From Caballeronia sp. SL2Y3 (GTDB taxonomy: Bacteria > Pseudomonadota > Gammaproteobacteria > Burkholderiales > Burkholderiaceae), in contig NZ_CP084263.1 of the NCBI RefSeq assembly GCF_022879575.1, positions 124,001-188,000 of the forward strand: a stretch of 64,000 nucleotides of DNA, given 5' to 3'. The notes beneath the pieces are model-generated. The model was not told the DNA's origin, did no database searches, and was given only the letters and a program-made list of their open reading frames with translations. The position numbers and the translations under genes are program-made. The stretch's first letter is position 1; each line of letters starts with the position of its first letter. Shown piece by piece: positions 57,789-64,000 of the stretch.

Positions 57789-60392
57789 TCAGAGCGAATC
57801 CGCGTGCAGTGCGGCGGCGACGATTCGCAACTGCTCCCGCCGATGCGCTGCCACGGTGGAATGAGCGCCGGCCGGCGTTTCCTTGCGGCATGCATTGCGC
57901 AGGGCGCAACCGGCGGGGAGTACCTTCTCCAGTTCTTCCCGAACGAATCGCCATGCCCCCTGGTTTCGGTCCTCCTCCTGCGCCCACACGATACTGCGCA
58001 AGTTGGTGAACCGGGCGAGCGCGCGCCTCAGTTCGTCGTGAGGGAACGGATAAAGCTGCTCGACACGGATGATCGCAGTCGAGTCGTCCCGGGATTCATC
58101 GCGAGCGTCGCGCATTTCGTAGAAGAACTTTCCGCTGCATAGCACGACGCGTTTAACGGCAGTCGCATCGGCGATGCGTTCGTCGTCCAGCACGCTTTGA
58201 AATGAACCCTCGGCCATCTCGCGCAGCGGCGCATGCGACGCCACGTTGGCGTAGAGCTTCGACTTCGGAGACATGACGATGAGCGGGGTCCGATGCTGCG
58301 CCGTCGCCTGCTGCCGAAGCAGATGGAACCATTGCGCGGAGGTCGAAGGCACGACGATCCGCATGTTCTCATCCGCACATAGCTGAAGGAAACGGCCGAG
58401 GTAGCCGCTCGAATGCTCCGGGCCCACGCCCTCGTGACCGTGCGGCAGCAAGACCGCAAGCGCCGACTCATAACCCCATTTGAATTCACCGGCGGCAATG
58501 TACTGATCGACGAAGACCTGCGCGCCGTTGACGAAATCGCCATATTGCGCTTCCCACACGGTCATCGTTGCTCTGGTTTGCACGCTGTAGCCGTACTCGA
58601 ATCCGAGCACGGCTTCCTCGGTGAGCGGCGAGTTGACGATGTCGAATCTTCCTTGGTTCGCAGCGATAGCATTGAGCGGTACGTGGCTGTGGCCCGGCAC
58701 GTCGTGCGCATCCTGCGCATGCCATACAGCATGGCGATGCATGAACGTGCCGCGCCCCACGTCGAGACCCGAGAGCCGAATATCATGCCCTGCTGCGAGC
58801 AACGAGGCATACGCCATGTTCTCGGCGAAGCGCCAGTCGGCCGCGCGTTCTTCGTCCGCGACGGTGTCCTGCCACTTCGCGAGCATCGACGCGACGAGCG
58901 GATGGACCGACACGTCCTCCGGCACGCGGGTAAGCGCAGCGGTCAGCTCCCGCAACTGGCCTAGCGACAGCTGCGCGGTGGTCAGGTTCGGCTCGGTCGT
59001 GCCCATGTCGCGACGATTCTGAACGATGGCTTGTTCAACAGTCTCATTCGACGCGAGTCTGCGCAACGCTTCGTCCCGCAGGCCGCGAAGCGCCGTACCG
59101 CCACCCGTCGCGATGTAATACAGCTCGGTCACGGTCGGATGCATGTCGATGGCCGTCTGCCATAGCGGTTGCGTGACCGAAGGCACGTCATGCTCCGAAT
59201 GCCCGAGCCGCCGATAACCGATCAGGTCGATGACGATATCGGCGCGGTGCTGCTTGCGATAGTCATACGCGAACCGCGCGGCACGAAGAACATCTTCCGG
59301 ATGATCGGCATTGACGCGCAGGACAGGTGCATCGATCATGCGGGCGACATCGGTACAGTAAGCGTGGTCGCGCAGGTTCATCCGGTTCGGCGTGGTGAAG
59401 CCGATCTGATTGTTCAGGATGACGTGGATCGTGCCGCCCAAACCATAGCCGTCCTGGCGCGTCATATTGAGCGTTTCCATGACGACGCCCTGCCCGGCGA
59501 AAGCGGCGTCTCCGTGCACGACGACGGGTACGCAGTCTTGACCGGGATGGTCATCCAGCCATGCGCGCGCCATTCCGCTGATCACCGGATACACGCTTTG
59601 CAGATGAGAAGGATTGTGTGCGAGCAGCACCGCGACGTCTCCCCACGACGTGCGCTTCGTGACTTCACCGCCGAGGTGATACGGAAGGTCCGTCTGGATA
59701 GCCCCGAGATCCGATCCGGGATCGAGGCGATCCATCATTCGTTCTGCGGGGAACTCCATCACGTTGACGAGCGTGTTCAGGCGTCCCCGATGGGGCATGC
59801 CGAGAAACAACTGCCGCGTGCCATCGCTTGCGGCGCTTTCTATCAAGGTGTCGAGAAGCGGAATGAAGCTCTCGCAGCCTTCGAGCGAGAAGCGCTTGGC
59901 ATCGTCATGGCGTGCCGCGACGAACCGCTCCCACATCTCCGCGTCGAGAAGACGCGCGAGTAGTGCCTTGCGCTGTTGCTGCGTCGGCTTGGGCAGCGTG
60001 AGGTCCCGCTCCATGCGTTCGAAAAGCCAGGCACGGCGCAACTCGTTGCGCACGCCGCTGCAATCGAGCGTCAGCGCGCCGCAATAAGCGCGCTTCAGTT
60101 GGTCCTCGAGTTGCCCGACCGTCGCGGCCGATGCAAACGGTGCAGGTGCGTTGCCGGCGGCGATCGCTTCAGACGCGTCGAGTCCGTGATAGCGCGGCGA
60201 CAAGTCAGGCGCGTATCCCGGCGCCGAGAGTCCCAGCGGGTCAAGCGTCGCTATGAGATGACCGTGTTTGCGGTAAGCGTCGATCAGTGCCGCCGTTGGT
60301 GAGGCCGCCTTCGATAGCGCGGCGTCAGGCTCGCTTGCGCGGACGCTGGCTGCCTCGTGAACGAGCGCGGCGTCGATTGGGTCTTGGTACAT
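57789..60392 (-). CDS. 2-Oxoglutarate dehydrogenase E1-like protein, short N-terminus, orphan
   Basis: An 867-residue thiamine diphosphate enzyme with LLDTLIESAASDGTRQLFLG, GMPHRGRLNTLVNVM, HGDAAFAGQGVVMETLNM, GYRRLGHSEHD and the C-terminal WAQEEDRNQGAWRFV. Housekeeping SucA is about 930-950 residues; here the N-terminal segment that in SucA mediates binding to the E2 core is missing. An in-frame TGA 18 bases upstream excludes a longer start. No sucB or lpd lies nearby. It may act as an alternative E1 or a 2-oxo acid decarboxylase. Confidence 0.88.
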   Translation of the reverse strand: MYQDPIDAALVHEAASVRASEPDAALSKAASPTAALIDAYRKHGHLIATLDPLGLSAPGYAPDLSPRYHGLDASEAIAAGNAPAPFASAATVGQLEDQLKRAYCGALTLDCSGVRNELRRAWLFERMERDLTLPKPTQQQRKALLARLLDAEMWERFVAARHDDAKRFSLEGCESFIPLLDTLIESAASDGTRQLFLGMPHRGRLNTLVNVMEFPAERMMDRLDPGSDLGAIQTDLPYHLGGEVTKRTSWGDVAVLLAHNPSHLQSVYPVISGMARAWLDDHPGQDCVPVVVHGDAAFAGQGVVMETLNMTRQDGYGLGGTIHVILNNQIGFTTPNRMNLRDHAYCTDVARMIDAPVLRVNADHPEDVLRAARFAYDYRKQHRADIVIDLIGYRRLGHSEHDVPSVTQPLWQTAIDMHPTVTELYYIATGGGTALRGLRDEALRRLASNETVEQAIVQNRRDMGTTEPNLTTAQLSLGQLRELTAALTRVPEDVSVHPLVASMLAKWQDTVADEERAADWRFAENMAYASLLAAGHDIRLSGLDVGRGTFMHRHAVWHAQDAHDVPGHSHVPLNAIAANQGRFDIVNSPLTEEAVLGFEYGYSVQTRATMTVWEAQYGDFVNGAQVFVDQYIAAGEFKWGYESALAVLLPHGHEGVGPEHSSGYLGRFLQLCADENMRIVVPSTSAQWFHLLRQQATAQHRTPLIVMSPKSKLYANVASHAPLREMAEGSFQSVLDDERIADATAVKRVVLCSGKFFYEMRDARDESRDDSTAIIRVEQLYPFPHDELRRALARFTNLRSIVWAQEEDRNQGAWRFVREELEKVLPAGCALRNACRKETPAGAHSTVAAHRREQLRIVAAALHADSL

Positions 60393-60498
60393 GCTATGAG
60401 CTCGGTTTCAGATCATGAGTTCTTGTGTTCGCTGTCTCTCGCCCCGATTGGAGGCGCGGTCAGCGAGTGCGCCGTGCACGACGGCGCACCACCGACGG

Positions 60499-62127
60499 TC
60501 AGCTAGTCATGAGCATCGGCATACTGGATCGACGCGCGGGCTCGGCATGGGCCGCTGCACGTGCATCGTCCGGGGACGTCGCCGCATCCAGCTTGAAGGA
60601 AGCGACCAGTTGCGTCAGTTCGGCGGCCTGATCGCGCAACGACTGGGCTGCGGCCGCGCTTTCTTCCACCAGCGCGGCGTTTTCCTGCGTGACCTGGTCC
60701 ATTTGCGTAACAGCCTGATTGATCTGCTCGATGCCGTCGCTTTGCTCGCGGCTCGACGTGCTCATTTCACCGACGATGGTCGAGACGCGCGAGATGCTGC
60801 TCAGCACTTCACGAATGGTTTGCCCCGCCTCCCCGACGATCTGGCTACCGGTGTCGGCCAGGTCGACGGAATCGTCGATAAGCGTCTTGATCTCCTTGGC
60901 AGCCGTCGCGCTGCGCTGCGCGAGGCTACGCACTTCGCTCGCCACGACTGCGAAGCCACGCCCGTGCTCGCCGGCCCGCGCCGCTTCCACGGCGGCGTTG
61001 AGCGCGAGGATGTTGGTCTGGAACGCGATACCTTCGATCACGGCGATGATGTTCACGATCTCGCGCGACGAGGCGTTGATGGCTTCCATCGTATCCACGA
61101 CGCGGTTCACGGCTTCCCCGCCTTTGCCCGCGATGACCGATGCATCGGATGCAACGCGGTTGGCTTCGAGCGCGTTGTCGGCGTTCTGCTTGACCGTGGA
61201 GGTCAGTTCTTCCATCGCGGCGGCCGTCTCTTCGAGGGCGCTCGCCTGCTGTTCCGTCCGGCTCGACAGGTCCATGTTCCCGCTCGCGACTTCCCGCGAC
61301 GCGTGCGTGATCGTTTGCGTCGCCGTGCGCACATTGCCCACGATACCGTGCAGGTTCTCGATCATTCGCTTGAGCGCGCCCTGCAGCCTGCCGATTTCAT
61401 CGCTCGACGCGACTTCCAGACGATGGGTCAGATCGCCGTCCGCCACCGCTTCGGCAAGGTTCACGGCTTCATGAATGGGCCGGGTGATGCTGCGCGTGAT
61501 GACGACGCCCGTGCCGATTGCCGCGAGCACCGCACCGAGCGACAGCAGAATCATCTGTATGCGCGCGTCGTTGCCGTCTTCGGCTGCCTTCGTCACGGCT
61601 GCCTGCATGAGCGCCGCCTGATAGTCGACCATTTTGTCGACGAGCAAGTAGTAGTCGTCCTGTTGACGGGCGAGATCACCGAGATACAGCTCTCGTGCCG
61701 CCTGTTGCTCATTAGCTTTAACGAGTTCGAAGAATTTGCGTACGCTCACTCCGTAAACCGTTCGCGCGCCGATCTGCTCTTTGAAAAGCGCCTTTCCGTC
61801 GTCGCTCGTCAGCAGCTTCTCGAGTTTCGAATACGCTTGCGCATTCGCGCCACGAATCGCCACGTATTCGTCCATGTACTGCTTGGTCTGGTCTTCCGAC
61901 GAAGCGAGCAGGAGTTTGCTCAAGATGCCATTGGCCTTGTAGCCATTGGTCTTGATGGTATTGCTCAACGCGATCAGCGAATAATGTTCGCTGACGACGT
62001 TGTCCATTTTCTCGTTGCTGGCTTCCAGATGCTTGGTTCCCAGCGCCGCCGTGCCGATCATCAGCGCGACAACCGCGCCGAACGCACAGCCCAGCCGAAC
62101 GCCGATCTTTAGATTCTTGATGCGCAT
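60499..62127 (-). CDS. Methyl-accepting chemotaxis protein, Tar/Tsr-type topology
   Basis: A 542-residue chemoreceptor. TM1 is at about 12-32, a periplasmic four-helix-bundle type domain at about 35-190, and TM2 at 190-212. The HAMP domain begins [20 protein letters not shown], and the signalling hairpin contains [20 protein letters not shown]. It has no C-terminal CheR-binding pentapeptide (ends PMLMTS). The ATG at 62127 was chosen over 62256 because it places TM1 correctly and has GGAG upstream. A sigma-28-like promoter lies 120 bp upstream. Confidence 0.93.
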   Translation of the reverse strand: MRIKNLKIGVRLGCAFGAVVALMIGTAALGTKHLEASNEKMDNVVSEHYSLIALSNTIKTNGYKANGILSKLLLASSEDQTKQYMDEYVAIRGANAQAYSKLEKLLTSDDGKALFKEQIGARTVYGVSVRKFFELVKANEQQAARELYLGDLARQQDDYYLLVDKMVDYQAALMQAAVTKAAEDGNDARIQMILLSLGAVLAAIGTGVVITRSITRPIHEAVNLAEAVADGDLTHRLEVASSDEIGRLQGALKRMIENLHGIVGNVRTATQTITHASREVASGNMDLSSRTEQQASALEETAAAMEELTSTVKQNADNALEANRVASDASVIAGKGGEAVNRVVDTMEAINASSREIVNIIAVIEGIAFQTNILALNAAVEAARAGEHGRGFAVVASEVRSLAQRSATAAKEIKTLIDDSVDLADTGSQIVGEAGQTIREVLSSISRVSTIVGEMSTSSREQSDGIEQINQAVTQMDQVTQENAALVEESAAAAQSLRDQAAELTQLVASFKLDAATSPDDARAAAHAEPARRSSMPMLMTS

Positions 62128-62246
62128 TTTGCGAATCGCTCCATGTTGTCCATTGTTTCTCCGCGTGGAGTCCTGCTGACTCGTCCTGCGCCATTTACGG
62201 TGAGTGGTTGCTCGGTTGCGCTTCTGACTGTCAGCTTTCGAAAGGA

Positions 62247-62273
62247 ATATCGGCAATTACGGCATCGGAATTA
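62247..62273 (-). promoter_or_regulatory. Sigma-28 (FliA)-like promoter of the chemoreceptor gene
   Basis: On the minus strand: TAATTCCG (62273-62266), 11 bases, GCCGATAT (62254-62247). The -10 half matches FliA consensus at seven of eight positions with exact spacing, 120 bases before the ATG at 62127. Confidence 0.65.
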
Positions 62274-62699
62274 AGGGCGTGCTGAAATAAATTCATTACC
62301 GACGGTGGCGTAGGCCGATGCGTTCGGCCAGCCTGAAGAGATTAGAGGCGGTTCTTTCGAGCGTCTCGATGCGGCGACGCTTAAGTAACTCGGGGGAAAC
62401 GGCGAGGCGTGCCGGTGCGCGCATGAGCGGCGCGGTCGGAATGAGCTAACGGCGAGGGGCGGCGCCGGGGAAACTTGACGGCCGCCGATCATCTCCCGTT
62501 GCGATCACGCTTGGCCGGGGTCCGGTCGGAACGGTTGAGCTTTATGACTGCGCGAGCGCGGCCTGACGTGGCGTCAGCTGGTCGCTCGCGCGCGAAGGTA
62601 TCGTGGAGCTTGTGGTGACAGCGCCGCTGACGGAGTCACGAGGGGAAGGCGCCTCCGCGCCCGAGCGGAGTCGTCGGCGACGAGAGGCAGCCTCCGGGC
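62274..62699. other. Intergenic region between two chemoreceptor genes
   Basis: About 425 bp without a supported gene. It is GC-rich with short unsupported open frames. It contains the region downstream of the right-hand chemoreceptor gene, but no clear terminator hairpin with a T run was seen. Confidence 0.4.
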
Positions 62700-64000
62700 T
62701 TAGAACGTCGACCACTCACCATCAGCCGCCGCGCCGGCCGCTACCGGCGCAGGGGCCGTTGCCTTGACCACGCGGGTGGCCGGCGGTGTTCTCTTGACAG
62801 GCGACGGGCGCGTCGTCTGCGGCGCGCGACTGATCGTCGTCGGCGCGGCGGATGATTGGGCCGTGCGGAACACAGCGACGGCTGCGGTCAGTTGCTTCGC
62901 CTGGTCCTCCATGGAACCCGCCGCTGCCGCGGCTTCTTCCACGAGCGCCGCGTTCTGCTGAGTGACCTCGTCCATCTGCGAAATGGCCTGATTGACTTGC
63001 TCGATGCCGCGGCTCTGCTCGTTGGAAGCGGACGCGATCTCGCCCATGATGTCGTTGACGCGCTGGATGGCGGTGCCCACGCGCTTCATCGTCTCACTGG
63101 CCTGTGCGACAAGGACGGTTCCTTCATGCACTCGGCTGCCGGACGTCTCGATGAGGTCCTTGATCTCCCTTGCGGCCGTCGAGGAACGCTGCGCGAGGTT
63201 GCGAACCTCGCTGGCAACGACCGCGAAGCCCCTGCCCTGCTCGCCTGCGCGTGCCGCCTCCACTGCTGCGTTCAGCGCCAGGATGTTGGTCTGGAATGCG
63301 ATCCCTTCGATCATCCCAATGATTTCGGTGATCTTGCCCGAACTCTGTTCGATCGAATCCATGGTTTGGATGACCTGACCGATGATCGCGCTGCCCTCGT
63401 TGGCAACGGCATTCGCGTTCTCGGCCAGCCCGCTCGCTTGCTGGGCGTTCTCGGAGTTCTGCTTGACCGTTGCTGTCAGCTCCTCCATGCTCGCCGCGGT
63501 TTCCTGAAGCGACGCGGCCTGCTGCTCGGTGCGGCTCGACAGATCGGTATTGCCCGCCGCAATCTGGACAGCACCCGACGAAACGGCTTCCGAACTCGTG
63601 CGAATGGTGGTCACCGTCGCTTGCAGACCGCGACGCATGTGCTCCACTGTGGCGAGAAGGCTGCGGTCGTCCCCATCCTTGAGCGGCGTAGGAGAACTAA
63701 GGTCGCCGGCTGCGATCTCTCGAACGACGCGCGCTGCGAACTGAGGCTCGCCGCCTAGTGCGCCCGTCACGTTCCGTATGGTTTTCCACGCCAATGCGGC
63801 AATGGCCGCGAGCGCCAGCGCAATCAATCCGCCGATCTGCAGCATCGTGTGCACGAACGTTGCACTGATATCGTCGGTGAAGAATCCCGTGCCGATCCAC
63901 CAGCCCCACGGTTTGAACTCGACGATGCCGTTCATCTTGCCCGTCATGACGCCCGTCGACGGGTGCGTGGTGACCACCATCAGCACCGGAATATGCTCCT
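62700..64000 (-). CDS. Methyl-accepting chemotaxis protein, 5' end beyond window
   Basis: The last 433 codons. The visible start of the region is the end of a periplasmic Cache-type sensor ([20 protein letters not shown]), then TM2, a HAMP-like linker, and the signalling domain with [20 protein letters not shown] and [19 protein letters not shown]. It ends with EWSTF, which fits the xWxxF pentapeptide that tethers CheR and CheB, after a long Pro/Ala-rich linker. The start codon is outside the window. Confidence 0.93.
   Translation of the reverse strand, partial: EHIPVLMVVTTHPSTGVMTGKMNGIVEFKPWGWWIGTGFFTDDISATFVHTMLQIGGLIALALAAIAALAWKTIRNVTGALGGEPQFAARVVREIAAGDLSSPTPLKDGDDRSLLATVEHMRRGLQATVTTIRTSSEAVSSGAVQIAAGNTDLSSRTEQQAASLQETAASMEELTATVKQNSENAQQASGLAENANAVANEGSAIIGQVIQTMDSIEQSSGKITEIIGMIEGIAFQTNILALNAAVEAARAGEQGRGFAVVASEVRNLAQRSSTAAREIKDLIETSGSRVHEGTVLVAQASETMKRVGTAIQRVNDIMGEIASASNEQSRGIEQVNQAISQMDEVTQQNAALVEEAAAAAGSMEDQAKQLTAAVAVFRTAQSSAAPTTISRAPQTTRPSPVKRTPPATRVVKATAPAPVAAGAAADGEWSTF

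Noticed and set aside
62271..62492. 73-codon minus-strand open frame between chemoreceptor genes
   Set aside because: No motif or ribosome-binding site and it overlaps the sigma-28-like promoter.

Overview
The window is GC-rich chromosomal DNA of a Burkholderiaceae-type betaproteobacterium, most like Caballeronia, Paraburkholderia or Burkholderia. This is inferred from composition, gene families and the density of transport and catabolic operons; a secondary replicon is likely but cannot be shown from sequence alone. No rRNA, tRNA, CRISPR array or intact insertion sequence was seen.

Region 1 (1-9622): the start of a GlcG/HbpS-type gene cut by the window edge, a scrambled and frameshifted MFS transporter remnant, then a complete reductive pyrimidine catabolism locus. 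It has a RutR-like TetR repressor reading left, and an operon reading right with an amidohydrolase (beta-ureidopropionase type), preT, preA, an NCS1 nucleobase symporter and a dihydropyrimidinase. A promoter overlapped by a perfect inverted repeat precedes the operon. Region 2 (9.6-11.1 kb) is gene-poor, less GC-rich DNA with one or two small unknown ORFs.

Region 3 (11.1-21.6 kb): a polar amino acid ABC transporter with a class II aldolase-like protein, then a NitT/TauT-type ABC transporter with two amidase-signature hydrolases and a GntR regulator. Region 4 (21.7-31.6 kb, minus strand): a DadA-like oxidoreductase gene, then a nine-gene operon. It encodes a BMP-family (nucleoside/purine type) ABC transporter, a biuret-hydrolase-like cysteine hydrolase, a second isochorismatase-fold hydrolase, an AmiF-type amidase, an AtzH/HpxZ-like small protein and a GntR/FCD regulator. 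It looks like a dedicated uptake and breakdown system for a ureide or small amide and is the most interesting part of the window.

Region 5 (32.2-43.2 kb, minus strand): a glycerol-type ABC transporter in glpSTPQUV order without glpD, and a CUT2 sugar ABC operon whose last permease is frameshifted at a G6 run. Region 6 (43.7-50.3 kb): an operon of polar amino acid-type ABC transporter, M20 amidohydrolase, DUF1989 protein, XRE-cupin regulator and an agmatinase-family ureohydrolase with an Asp-to-Glu change at a metal ligand. It probably handles a guanidino or ureido compound.

Region 7 (50.5-55.2 kb): a beta-carbonic anhydrase next to a SulP bicarbonate-type transporter, then a TetR regulator with an MFS exporter, each preceded by the same operator-like palindrome. 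Region 8 (55.3-64.0 kb): cheV with a translationally coupled unknown gene, a small membrane protein, an orphan N-terminally short 2-oxoglutarate dehydrogenase E1, and two methyl-accepting chemotaxis proteins. Sigma-28-like promoters precede cheV and the complete chemoreceptor gene.
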